Shown here one piece after another: positions 23,105-35,166 of a stretch of 64,000 nt of DNA. Both the position numbers and the translations under genes were made by a program. The notes under the pieces were generated by a model. The model was given only the letters and a program-made list of their open reading frames with translations. It made no database searches and was not told the DNA's origin. The stretch spans positions 14,508,001 through 14,572,000 of the forward strand of contig JBITNC010000001.1 in NCBI GenBank assembly GCA_050084985.1, read 5' to 3'. Numbering within the stretch: position 1 is the first letter of the stretch; each line of letters opens with the position of its first letter. Source of the stretch: Nageia nagi. Its lineage: Eukaryota > Pinophyta.

Positions 23105-24430
23105 CTCTTATCAATTAAAGTTCTAAGTTGGAATATTAGGGGGTTCAATGACCCCAAAAAGTAGATATTTTTAATATCTCTATAAATATATCAAACCTTT
23201 AGTTTTTTTAATACAAGAATAAAAACTAAAGGAAGACCAGGTTTTATATGTTAAAAGAAATTTATGGAGAAAAGCATTTTTTATGGAGAGATATTAAGAT
23301 AGCTTTAGGAGGATTTATAACTCTATGGGATCTAAAAGCTATTGATGTATTGAAGTCTCCCCTCCTTCAAAATTGAAATAGGTACATTTACTTATACTGT
23401 ATAATTAAAGAGTTTGATTTTTCATGTGTAACTACAAATGTGTATGCATAAATGATCTAAGGGAAAGAAAATAGACACTTCAGAATCTCTCAAAATATAG
23501 AAGCACATTCTTTGAATGACCTTGGCTAATTATGAAAGACTTTAACATAATACTTTACCAATATGAGAAAAAAGGAGGAGATTTTAAAATACAAAGTAAC
23601 TCAGATGCATTAAAATATTTTCTTGGATGAAAATATGTTAATGGATATTAAATAATGCAAAGAAGACTTCACATCAAACAACTTGTGATCAAAAGATAAT
23701 TGTATCCAAACCAAATTATATAGAGCATTTTATTATGTTAATTGGTTTTCTTAGTTTCTCTACCAATCCCATATATTTTAAACTAAAACTACTTTTTATC
23801 AAAACCCCATCCTTCTCCAAGTGATCCCATACCAAAGGAAATTATTCCCCTTTATATTTGAGACCATGTGGCTCATTGATTTGAATCTCTATGGCCTTAT
23901 TGAGGATTGCTAGGAGATTGATATAGAAGATACCATGATATTCTAGATATTATCTAAGTTAAAATATATGAAGAAAAATTCAAAACAATGGAATAGAGAT
24001 ATTTTCAAGAATTTTGACTAACAAAAACAAGACATCAAATCTAAATTAGCTAATATAGAGGATATGGTACAAATAATGGAAGGAACAGAGGAGATGGCTA
24101 CTAAAGAAAATGATTTGAAGAATAAATATCGTAAAATCCTCCTCTAGGAAGAGCTCTATTGGAAATAGAAATATCATAATGAATGGTTGAAAGCTGGAGA
24201 CTAAAACACCAAATTCTTTAAAATGAAAACTATGAAACAAAGGGTCAAAAACAACATGAAAAAATTAAAGGAGAATATGGAATCCTAATTAAATATGAGG
24301 GTCCAATGAAGGGAAGAATTATCTAATTCTATAAATATCTCTTAACCTAAGATATAAATGATGATCAATATGCATTTGAAACACTTTTAACATCCCTCAA
24401 TGTATTTCTAAAGAAGATAACTAAAACTCA
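23105..24430 (+). pseudogene. LINE ORF2 5' part (endonuclease region), heavily decayed
   Basis: The position after ORF1 and residues such as GILGG at ~23,130 and MKDFNIILYQYEKKGG (~23,535) fit the apurinic-like endonuclease of L1 ORF2, where the equivalent segment reads GDFN near the catalytic site. Stops are frequent in all frames. The domain call rests mostly on position. Confidence 0.6.
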
Positions 24431-25690
24431 ATAGCCCCCTTTTTAGAAGATGATATTATATTTTCTCTCTATCTCATTGGTAAAGATAAAGCCCCTAGCT
24501 TGGATGGTTTCCCTATTTTTTTCTTCTAAATTTTTAGGTAAATAGTTAGAAATGATGTTATCAATGTAATTCAAGAATTTAAACAAAATGATGCCCTCCT
24601 CAAAAGTTGTAATACTACTTTCCTAGTCCTCATGTTGAAATTCTATGGAACCTCCAATTTGAAATAATTCAAACCAATCAATCTATGCAATATCTTGTAT
24701 AAGATGATCACCAAGATATTGGATAACAAAATTCAAAAATTCTTTCTAAAACTTATATCAAAATAACAAGATGTCTTCATAAGAGGAAGAAAAATAGTTG
24801 ATGTTATAACAATGCATGAGGTGATCCATTCCTTCAATTTTAAAAAATGAAAAAGATATGTTATTAAAACTTAATATGCAAAAAGCTTATGATTGAGTAT
24901 CTTACAAATTTTTAGACCAAATATTGGATAAGTTTGGATTCAATAATACCTAGAGAAAATTAATTCAATTATATACTTTGACTACTTCTTCATTTTGGTC
25001 GATGGTGAGACTTGTGGTATCTTCAAAGCCATTAGAGGTCTAAAATAAGGGAATCCTATATATCCCTATATATTTATTACTCTCACAAAATCCATAGAGA
25101 GGATCTTGAAAGTATATAGAATGGTTGGAAAAATATAAGGAATCATCCCTTCCCCCAATTGTGTACCCATCATTAGTTCATCGATGATACGAGCCTGATT
25201 AGGTAGGTCAACATCAAGGAAGCAAAAAAATTTAAAAAGGATCTTGGATATATATGAAAAAGATTCCAATCATAAAATAAATTATAATAATACACACCTC
25301 TTCTTATTTAACCCCAACAAGTAGGAATGAACCAAATAGCTCAAATATTTAATTTTTCAATAAAGGATCATCCCTCAATCTACCTTGGTATGCCTCTATT
25401 TGATGGAAGGGTAAAAAAATATTTTTGGAATGAGGTAATATCTATATTCAATAAAAATATGATGTGTTGGAAGGAGGCTATATTTTTCTTTGTCAAGAAG
25501 ATCTAACTATTCAAAACCACCCTCCAGAGCATTCTAGTTTACATGACAAGTGTTTTCAAAATCTCAAATTTACTAGACCAACAAGTTGACCAAATATGTA
25601 GGAACTTCCTTTAGACTAGACTAGAGGAAAAGAAGAAAATGTCTTTAGTTGTGTGGCCATTAGTTTGCAAGAAAAAATATAGGGAAGCTT
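24431..25690 (+). pseudogene. LINE reverse transcriptase
   Basis: Canonical non-LTR RT blocks are read in order. DIIFSLYLIGKDKAPSLDGF is at ~24,450. INLCNILYKMITKILDNKIQ and VFIRGRKIVDVI are at ~24,675-24,800. GIFKAIRGLK...GNPIYPYIF is at ~25,020. The active-site box is FIDDTSLI at 25,177-25,200, where the family has FADD. YLGMPLFDGRVKKYFWNEV (~25,383) begins the post-RT region. The enzyme primes cDNA synthesis at the target site. Several stops and frame changes separate the blocks. Confidence 0.9.
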
Positions 25691-26239
25691 GGGTATGAGA
25701 AAAATAAAATGGATTAATAAAGTTCTTAGAATGAATCTTACATGGAAATTAGAAAGCACATTAAAGAACAAATAGGGAAATATTTGCAAACATAAATATC
25801 TAGAAGGAAGAAATAATTTTCTAAGTTACTTTAATCCACCTAAAGGTTTAGCCTTCTGCAATGGATGTTTACACAACATCCAAGATGCCATTTAGAGAAA
25901 CACAAAATGGGAGGTATTTAAAGTAGATCAAGTTATTTTTTGGGAAGATATATGGTTAAGGGATGCCACCCTTATCCAAGATAATGCCTTAATATCTGAA
26001 ATGGAATAGACTAAAATTAGTGTGGATTATATAGTATAAAAATACATCTCATCTGTAGAAGGAATAACTAGATTCACCCTTCCCCCAACTCCTAACCCTC
26101 AAACTATAGTGAAAATATAAACCCTTTATACCCTCTTAGCCTCCTATCTAATATTTACAATGGAAAAACTAGAGTCCCTATGGTGGAATGATAAGCATAA
26201 TAAAAGAAACAAATTCTTGATTAAAATTGGATATAACTA

Positions 26240-26840
26240 GTTAAACACCAATACTAAAGATAATAGGAAATGCTTATGGAAAAATATTTGGTTGAAAAGG
26301 ATTACCCCTAAAATTGGCTCTTTTATGTGGGTGGTTTTCTTGGGTAAGATTCTCACTTGGATAATATAAAGAGAAGGGGTATGATATTTCCTAATAGATG
26401 TGCCCTTAGTGAAAAAGAAGAGGAAATAATCAACCACATGCTATTAAGTTATGATTTTGCCACCTAGATTTGGGATATCATCCTCAATAGATTTGGGATA
26501 TAGAGGGAAATCCCTCCTTTTAAAATTCATATTAAAAAATGGCACTTAGGATACTCTAAGTAAAATATTAAGGAGGAAGAGGGCATCCTTTTGAATCATA
26601 CCTATTGAAAAATTTGGAAAGAAAGGAATTGTAGAATCTTTAAGGAATGCAGCCAAATCATAGCCAAAGTAATAGAAAAAGGCATCCAAATGGTTAAGGA
26701 AAAAATTTTAGCATGTATGAGTATCAAGCTAGATAAATATATTGATTTCATCAATTTTATTAAAAGGCTCCACTTAGAGGGCCCACTAGCCATGCAAGTT
26801 AGAGGGTACAAGGCTAGTATCACCCTATCATCATGATAGT
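26240..26840 (+). pseudogene. LINE C-terminal zinc-binding region (zf-RVT)
   Basis: The sequence LWKNIWLKRITPKIGSFMW is followed by FLGKILTW, FPNRCALSEKEEE, HMLLSYDFAT and IWDIIL, the zf-RVT domain found at the end of plant LINE and LINE-derived ORFs. The usual cysteines are partly lost. The frame breaks at ~26,467 and ends near 26,837. Confidence 0.85.
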
Positions 26841-28870
26841 TTTCCTTGAAATGATATGGGGGGATCAAATTTAACTTTAAATGATGATTTAATGTAATTA
26901 ATTTCATTGAACAAGGCCCATATGATGAAAACAAGTTTGAGGATAAAGTAGAGAAGTGAAACTTGATTTTAAATTCCCAAAACCCATCATTTTCAAAGCA
27001 CTATTTCAAATTTAAGTTTGGTTTTCTTTTTTCACATGAAAATATGAAAAAATAGGGAAGGCATGCAAGGCTGAACCAAGTAGCATCTAATATTTTATAG
27101 GAGTTATTATAATAATCATAAGAAAGGGGGTCTCCACCTTCATGAAATTGTGCCATGCCAGTATTTCCATAATCTCCTACAATATTATTGATGGTTGAGA
27201 AGGTGACTATGTGAAGATTAGATTTGTGGTGGTAAATTTCTTAATGGAAGCCATTGTAGAAGCTACCCATTTAAGCTTGCAAGGAAGGATGCTAAGGAGA
27301 AAAAAAAAGGTAAAATTAAAGGAAATTGAAGCTTCACTTGTAGAAGTAGAAGAATTGGTGAAGGAAGGTACTAGGTATGCCCTTCATACTCTCTTACATC
27401 CCTAGCATTATATGGCTACATGGATCATTTGGTACTTTAATCTAGATTGGCACTTTATCATAATATTAATAACTTATATTCTTGGCCCACCTATCAAACA
27501 TGATAAGAAAGTTAGTAAAAAATATTTGAAATAAGAAATAAGTCAAGCCAAGGCATAAAGATTGAATGACCCTAATATCCAAAGCTAAGATAACTAATCA
27601 ACCTATGATGTATTTCCTTACCCCCTCAATCTAAGGGAATTAATAGATGAAGGGTATCCATCCAACTACCAAAAATAAGAGAAAGGAAGGTTTAAAATTC
27701 CCTAACTCCCATAAAAATGGGAATAAGCTAGGAGATAGATAAAAGAGAATGGAGGTATTGAAGGAAAAAGGTAAAGGAGTTCTAGGTAAAGAGATAAAGT
27801 CCCCCATGGCTCCCTTGAAAGAGGGTAACATTAAAAGGAAATCTCAAATTATTAACTCCCAACAAGCCATTCATCCTCCCATAAAGATGAAGAAAACTAA
27901 AAATTGGTAGGAATATGGAGAAATGGAGGAAGGTAGTTCAATGACTCCTACAAGATGTAGCAAAAGGTTGTAGGAACAAGTGGCCTAGGAAGCTAGTGAA
28001 GGAAGTGTAGAAGAAATTATAGAGGTTGATAGCTTGAATAGTTAGTTCAAGGGAATGTAGATAGAGACACTCTAGGAGGGAGGGAAGGGGAGGGGACCCA
28101 CCAACTTGAATCCATGGATGTGGATGAACCTACTAGCCATACTCAAAAGATAACAGTGGAGGAATCTAGCAAAGGAATAATGGAGGTTGAGTATGGGGCA
28201 AATCTCCCTAAAAAAGTATCTATAATGGATCTTAGGGATGATAAAATATAGGAATAGGTAAATATGATCCAAACCTAGCTCAAATTAAAGAAAAGGCAAA
28301 TAGTACTAAAGAGGACTTGGGAAAGGAAACCTCCAACTAGGATGAGCTTAAAGAATTCAAATCCTAATTGGGGAAGGTATTGGGAAATGTAATTTCATTT
28401 CATGATTTTATCCTAAAAAATCAAGCAATTATCCATCCAAGCCTCTTGGAATACACCAAAGACATCAAGCAAAATTGAAATACTAAGGAGTATAAGAAGG
28501 GAAATAGATTCAAGTATACTCAAGCTCCACTCAAGGTAAAACCAATTACTATGAGGAAACTAGAAGCATCCATATCTAAGTAACATAATAAGAAGGACCT
28601 AAAAAGGAAGATAATAAGAGGTTTTATCATCAGTACTATAATACCCAAAGGTATCCTAGACTCTACTTAACCAATGCCTAGATCCTAAAAGAAGGGTGAG
28701 GATCTATCCTCCTAGGCTTAATGAATTTCTTTAGTTTTATTTTGCATAATATTTTTTGAAATGCTCCTATACATTTTGTTAGTTGTATGTTGGGATTAAT
28801 ATGTTTAAGTCTTGAGGTAGGGTGGTTGTAGTTTAGCTATAGTCTAGCGATATGCAAGTAGTGAAATAAA
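26841..28870 (+). other. Degenerate coding-like stretch, family not recognised
   Basis: The plus strand has short open pieces (27,211-27,405 and around 27,640-28,100) rich in Lys and Glu, separated by TAG and TGA stops, as in decayed transposon ORFs. A 3'-UTR-like AT-rich end follows near 28,900. I cannot name the protein. Confidence 0.35.
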
Positions 28871-29040
28871 TATGGTAGTACCATTTTGTGGAAAGGATCA
28901 TATATGAATATTTTTATATTGTAACAAGTTTTGGGGATCCTATAAAAACTTGTGCATTTTTTATAATATATTTATCTTTTATAATAAATAATTTATATTT
29001 ATTTTTTATAATTTAATTAATTAATTTTAAATATTTAATT

Positions 29041-29410
29041 AAACTCCACCTCCCTACACCCCCATTTTCCATTCCCTCCCCCTTATAAGTACCTCATACT
29101 CCAACTCCCCCATACCCACTCCCTCCTTCTCACCCACCCCCACTCCATGCCTATCCCTATTCGTTCATTCTATTCCCATCTACATCCCCCAACCCCATCA
29201 CCACCTAAACCTCCCACTTTGATACTCTCTAGCCTTCCTTATACCCAACTCTAACTCACTACTCCCTCTCCCTCCCCACACTCATTCCAACTCTACAACT
29301 CAATACCCCTTTGCATATCCCAATCCCTTACTCTAAATCCCATTTTCAATTCCACTCCCCTATCTCCTTTGAACCTCTTGCTCAACCACACTCTTTCCCC
29401 TCCCCATATC
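29041..29410. repeat. Pyrimidine-rich (CCCAC/CCCTCC) tract
   Basis: For about 370 bases the plus strand is nearly all C and T with A, in runs such as CTCCACCTCCCTACACCCCC. Purine tracts on the same strand at 31,136-31,300, 33,340-33,488 and 42,174-42,270 are its complement in composition. Confidence 0.8.
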
Positions 29411-29424
29411 CCCACTTGATCAAT

Positions 29425-29540
29425 ACCATACTTCAATTATATATTATATTACATTGTATAATTATTAATATATAATATAATATTATAATATGTTATATTA
29501 TAATATAATATATTATATTATATATTATGCTATATAAATA
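29425..29540. repeat. AT-only palindromic stretch
   Basis: About 115 bases of alternating TATAAT/ATTATA, self-complementary at many registers and able to form hairpins. No function can be assigned. Confidence 0.75.
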
Positions 29541-31135
29541 TTTCTTTGAAAATTTTATGATTTTGAGACTAGGGCTAATGCCACCTATGATGTGAGTATT
29601 AATTTTTATTATAAATAGTCCTAACATCATAAGTCGCTTGGAATGCACAAAAAAAAGGATTCTCATGCCTACATATTGTCATTTTCATTCCATACATTTG
29701 TAGTTTTATGAGAGAGGGTGAAAAAGACATTTTTTGTGAGAGAGACCAAATAAGTGAATTTTTCATTTTTTATTCTAGATTTTATAGTTTTTATTCATAT
29801 TTCTTAAAGTTATCTTTTTTTAATCTTTTTACATATATATATTTTTTAAAATATCATGCAAGAGAGGAGGGTTTAACCAAGGAGAGAGTATTTCATAGAT
29901 TTTATCCTCAAGTGGTTTTTAAAAATTTTGTACAAGATTTTATAATTTTCTTACATATTATTTTAGGTTAATTTTTTTTATAATCTTATTATATACTTTG
30001 TTTTTAAATATCATATAGGAGAAGATGGTTTATGTCCAAGAGAGAGGATTTCTACAAATTTGCTCATAGGATGGTTTAAATGGAGAAGGGTTTCCATATA
30101 TTTATAGGTAAGTACATTTTTCTTCTTATTATATAGGTTTTTTAAAAAATAAAATCATAACTAGTTGCATACATTATAGAAAAACATGATTATTACATAC
30201 ATACTTGAGAGAAATGTTTCCCTAGTTATGCCCTCCCTTCTTTAAATTTATTCTTTCATCCCTTCTTCCTTGATGACTTCCAATATGATAATTCTCAATA
30301 TAAAACTACCCCCAAAATTAATTTGTGTGTAGGGAATTTGTTAAAGAATTATAAATTTGTGATCATACAAAAAGATTTTTTGAAATCCATATGATCAAAG
30401 TTTATCTATAAACTTATTTTTCAAAACATAATTCAACCTTTAAAAAGATATGAAAGTACAATAACTCCTTTCCATAAAACATCAACCATATTCATATACC
30501 ATTTATATACAAACCTATAATGGATTGGACATCAAAAATACTTTTGCAAGTATACTATCACTATTTTTGTGATAGGTATTTCTAAGAAAATGATAATTTT
30601 TCACTAGTAACATAAAAGCATGCCACATATTCTCAACTAGTCACCCATATTTATCATATCAAAAATTATCTTCATCTAACCACATCCTCCTTATATAGTA
30701 CATATTAAGTATTCACATAAAAACACCCTCTATAAGTTCAACTGGCAATCATAATCCATGAGAGAGATGCATATATAGTCATTATTTATAGTAATTAATA
30801 TAAGGGTAGCTACATTTAACCTACTAATTAATATAATCCCTAATAAATTTAGTGAAAACCTTAGTACCTTGCATGTTTTACTAGCTCACCAAGCACCACC
30901 AATCTCAAAATAAGTAATTGTATGTTTCTTCTTGTTACAAGACAACTTGGAATCCTCCATCACTACCCTCTCAAATATATCATTCACAAAGTTATTCATA
31001 ATACCCATGACATTGCCTAAAATTCCAATATCTAGGTGCACATGGTTCATCACCTTGTATATAAACACCTTGTATATCTCACTTGTAATATTACTTTTAT
31101 TTATCACTTTACCCTACTAATTTTAACTATTCTCT
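29541..31135. other. AT-rich, no recognised gene
   Basis: The 87-codon frame 29,708-29,971 and the overlapping frames at 30,886-31,120 have no family features. Nothing else was seen. Confidence 0.4.
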
Positions 31136-31300
31136 TACCTGGGAGTGGGAGTGGGGTGTAGGAAAGGGAGTGGGGGAGTGGAAGTGAGGTGTAGGGAAGG
31201 GAGTAGGGGTGGGTGAGATAAGGAGAATTTATATGGGGGAGAGAGAGTTCATGTGAGGAAGATTAGGTGTGTGAGAGAAGTTTAGGTGGGGGAGAGCCTT
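31136..31300. repeat. G-rich purine tract
   Basis: Repeated GGGAGTGGG/GTGTAGG runs on the plus strand, with several GGG or longer runs close together; potential for G-quadruplex or triplex structure. Confidence 0.75.
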
Positions 31301-33339
31301 TTTATTACATATTTAGAGCTTTTTCATTTTCTTCCTTTAAACATGTCTAACATAATATGGATATCTAGAATTTGGGCTCATAATTTCATGATATTTATGT
31401 GGTATATTATACCTTAAAACTATGGTTAAAGATTCTTACCCTATTTTTGGATTGTTCATAGTTTCTTTTAGATCCTTCATACCTCACCATATTGTATTGG
31501 TAAAAGCTACCTATGCAACACCACTATAGGTACACATTACATATTTAGATTCCTCTAATAATTTGAACTCAATGCTATAATCATTTTATTAAACTTATGC
31601 AATATATAATTAGGTATTAGCATTTATTTTATTATACTAATAATATTAATTTTTGATTACCTTTATCAAGTGATCATCATGACCAACAAAAATAAAAAAG
31701 GAAATAAAAATTCAACTTCTACATCTGAGCAAGTGAACAAGGTCCAAATGGTAAGTTTGAATATGTATTAATATATTTTATTTAATACTATTCATTCCAT
31801 AAAGGAAATAACTTCTTTTAAAACATTTTATAGTTAAAGGGAGTAAAAAACTTACGGAAATTTACTAAAAAGTTATTGATTACCAAAGAAATAGAGAAAT
31901 AGTCGGGTATTAGGCTTTGTTCTCATGCCACATACCTTAGCTCACCACTACCTCTAGGCACTCCACATCATAATATTTTTTATTTGTTAATTTTTTAAAA
32001 ATGATTGAAATAATATTTTTAAAGTTTTAATTACATTTTTCATTTATCAATTTTAAATTTTTTAAATGTGATGTAAGTATTGAAAGGATAGAGTTTGCCA
32101 ATCAAGAGGCTACATTTACAATGTCAAAGGAAGCATGGGGAATTGAAATTAAAGTGAAACAAAATGGTGTAATCATTGACAATGATAAATAAAAGTTGAT
32201 ATTTGAAAAATATATATTTATATATTGATTTGCAATTTATTAATTTACTAATATTTTCAAATTATTTTTGGGGTCTTTTTTTTACAATTCCCTTAAGGAT
32301 TTTATGTTGTTAGAGTTTGGTCCAACATTAGATGTTGAATGGAGAGAAAAAGATAATGTCGCTATGTATTTTTTTTATAGATTATTATCAATAGTATTTT
32401 TTAGTTCATTTGTTTTAATTTTGAAAAAAAATATTTTGAAAGTTTTTTAAAAACTTATTTTCCAAAAAATTAGGAAGTATTTTTTAATAATTGTGTATTT
32501 TGTAGGCAAGCAAAGAATAATAGTTTCCCTTAAAAACTATTTTGGTGATCATGATTAGAGTGAAAAAAAGCACTTTAGAAGGAAAATTAGCATGTGAATT
32601 GGAGAAGGAATAAGTTGAGAAAATTGATAAAAGATCTTCCACAAGTTTAACATACCATAAATAGAAGACTAACTATATATCATAATAAAGTGTAAAAGAT
32701 AATTGTCAAAAAAGTGAATGATGAGAAAAGATGCCACTAGTCCATATGTGAACCCTTGCAATAAGAAAAATCTTCATTAGTGTGATTTACTAGATTGAGG
32801 TTCATTGCTACAAATTGAATAGGTAGCACAAGGGAGTGTGGAATTGAAGCCAAGTTTGTGAGTATATTTAATGAATTTTTTAATATTTAAAAATAAATAA
32901 TTAATTATTTATAATATTATTTAATTAAATATATATCTTTGTAGTTGGCTAAATATAATAGACTTCTGATAGAGAAGAATTGAGTTCTAGCATTAGACAT
33001 GGTTTTAGGGTGCTACAAACTATGATGGAGGAGGTGGTAAATAATTACTAATATTTTATGTTGTTTTAATTAATTATATTATGAGTATGATACCTACTAT
33101 ATAAGAGTTTATCTTTCATGTATGTATCTTTATCCACATTCTCACTAGCTATTTCTCCTTTTTTATTTTCTCTCTCAAGTTTCTCCTCATTTGTTAAGGA
33201 ATATTATAATGCCTATTCCATACTTTATATCCTTAGCATACATAACTCATTATGTATATGATATTCCTTAACCCATTTAGATAAAAAATTGCTACATTTT
33301 CCATATTTCAAATAACATGTGATGATGTTATTATTAGGT
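31301..33339 (+). pseudogene. Exon-like fragments of an unidentified gene or transposase
   Basis: Short coding-like pieces alternate with very AT-rich stretches, as in a decayed intron-containing gene. One starts with ATG at ~31,680 (MTNKNKKGNKNSTSTSEQV) and meets a donor ATG/GTAAGT at ~31,750. Others are at ~32,070-32,190 (EAWGIEIKVKQNG), ~32,280-32,370 and ~32,810-32,860. No domain is recognised. The acidic piece at 42,599-42,719, beyond the Gag-only element, may be its last exon. Confidence is low. Confidence 0.25.
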
Positions 33340-33488
33340 AGTCAGGACTAGGAGTGGGGTGTTAGGAAGGGAATGGAGATGGGTGAGGAGAGAGAGGTTT
33401 AGGTGGGGGAGGGAGGGATATGTGGATGTGGTAGTGGGGAAGGGGTTGTAAGTAGGGGAAGGTAATGGGAGTACAAGTGGGGGGAAAG
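33340..33488. repeat. G-rich purine tract, left part
   Basis: GGTGGGGGAGGGAGGG-type sequence, split from its continuation at 42,174-42,270 by the Gag-only element, which inserted into it. Confidence 0.8.
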
Positions 33489-34086
33489 GGAGGTGTTGAT
33501 TGAGATTGTGTAATATGTGCGCCTGGAACAATCTTAACCAAAGTAGTTCACGAACAGACTGTGGGACGCAGCCTGATCTCCGGAGAAGGCCGGTTCCTTA
33601 TCCATTGGGTAAAGAAAAAGTAACAGGAAAGAGATAAAAAGAGTAGGGAGCGAGAGATTCAAGCAAAAGGATAGGGTAACAAGAAAGGGAAGTAAAAGGA
33701 TAGGGTAACGAGAGAGGAAGTAAAGGGATAGGGTAACGAGAGAGAAAGCAAAGGGGTAGATCACTAGTTCAACGCGGGCTTTCGCAGTGTGCGAAACCTT
33801 GGCCTGAATCTAGTGTCGCAGCCACAGAACAAGTTCTCACTCTCTGAATAGCTCCCCAGCTTCTACTCTACCATGTAGCAGACATAGTTATACTAGCAAC
33901 CCGCAACTATTACTCAGGAAACAAGCTAAGCTGCCACAATGTAACCAAATTAAGAATAACAATTATGAGTGCTAGACAAGAAAGGTCAAGATGGTTTCAT
34001 AGTACCGGACTGAAGCTACAGGTCTTCGAGAACAAATGAAAAGGGCAATACTAGGCTTCCGACCCTAGTTTCTCTTTATTTTCATA

Positions 34087-34094
34087 TATTTATA
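34087..34094 (-). promoter_or_regulatory. TATA box of 3' LTR
   Basis: TATAAATA on the minus strand, about 980 bases into the LTR, after the motif array. The same box is in the other LTR at 41,182-41,189. Confidence 0.7.
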
Positions 34095-34383
34095 CTGTAT
34101 TAATAACAGTTACAAGATTATAGAATAGAAACGTTTACAAAACGGCCGTAAGATTCTGGCCTTCTTGAACTGATATCACCTACATATGACACTTGGCCGA
34201 CTGTTACAAAATTGGGCAGATCGCCGACGATTCGGTTACCTGATGATGGCGCTCAGGTATTTTGTAGACTTCCTTCTCTCCCGGAATGTTCAATTCTCCA
34301 ACTCGGACTCTTCGATCTTTCATTGCGGCCTATTTTCCTCTGGACGCGGTCTTAATCCCAAATGTTAATTTTTTCCCTTCGCC

Positions 34384-34764
34384 TGACGTCAGCCTTGAAT
34401 CTCCGGACTTCTTTATTCACTGGCTCCGGACACTAAATTGCTCCTTGATGATGTCATCCATTCCGGGCTCCGGTTTGCTTTACGAATGTAAACTTTATAT
34501 CTCCTTGTGACGTCACCTTTGAATCTCCGGAATTTCCCGCTCGCTGGTTCCGGATACTAAATTTCTCTTTGCTGATGTCATCTGTTCCGGGCTCCGGTTT
34601 CCTTTGCAACTGTGAATCTCGTCCCTTCTTGCTGACGTCACCTTCTTATTTCTCCGGAATGCTTTACTCAAAGGCTCCGGATACGAAGTTACTCCTTGCA
34701 GACGTCATCCCTCCGGACTCCGGTTTCCTTTGCAATTATGAGCTTCTTCTTTTCCGTGATGTCA
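34384..34764. promoter_or_regulatory. Seven periodic TGACGTCA-like sites in U3
   Basis: TGACGTCA, TGATGTCA or AGACGTCA occurs at 34,384, 34,449, 34,508, 34,573, 34,633, 34,700 and 34,757, at spacings of 65, 59, 65, 60, 67 and 57 bp. CTCCGGAAT or CTCCGGA elements lie between them. Plant bZIP (TGA-class) factors bind TGACG(TCA). The array is repeated in the 5' LTR (41,479-41,860). Confidence 0.8.
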
Positions 34765-35166
34765 TCTTCATATATCCGGAATGCTTTGTTTCCCGGAGGC
34801 ACTTGTGCTTACTTCGTTTTTTTTTTTCGGAACTTGGTCCTTACCGAAACCTGACCGCCTTGCCGACATCATTTTGTTCCGGAATTCGGTCTTCGCCAAA
34901 ATATGTCTATCTTATTCTCCGTGACCTCTTCTTTTCATTCCGGAAAGGTTTACTCACGGACTCCGGCCTTTTATTTATTCCGGAATAGCTCCCGGGGACA
35001 TTAAGGCGAACTCATGATAATAATTAGAATACCCCGGGACCTTCTTCAAGAATTTTAATGTAGGGATCTACATTGTGGCGACTTCTGAGGGAAAATTTCG
35101 CCTTTATGGAAGAGGAATTTAGAACCCAGTCTGTTATTTACATGAATCAAAGAATTGTACCTTACT

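Larger units (their letters stand above)
21900..26840 (+). mobile_element. L1-type LINE, degenerate
   Basis: A DUF4283/zinc-knuckle ORF1 is followed by RT blocks and a zf-RVT domain in the order of plant L1 LINEs. Many stops and frameshifts are present. The 3' end is taken as the last readable coding residue (~26,840); no clear poly-A tail or target duplication was seen. The element is an old, inactive copy. Confidence 0.9.
33494..35072 (-). repeat. 3' LTR of Gag-only element
   Basis: Minus-strand ends are TGTAGATCCC and AATCAACA. From the sense start come a CCGGAA/TGACGTCA-rich U3, a TATA box at 34,087-34,094, then a leader with three to four CT-rich repeats (33,665-33,765). The base before the LTR is not purine-rich (GTCGCCACAA), so no ordinary polypurine tract is visible. 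Confidence 0.95.

Noticed and set aside
33334-33531. 65-codon minus-strand frame rich in Pro/Leu/Ser
   Set aside because: Simple translation of the purine tract.
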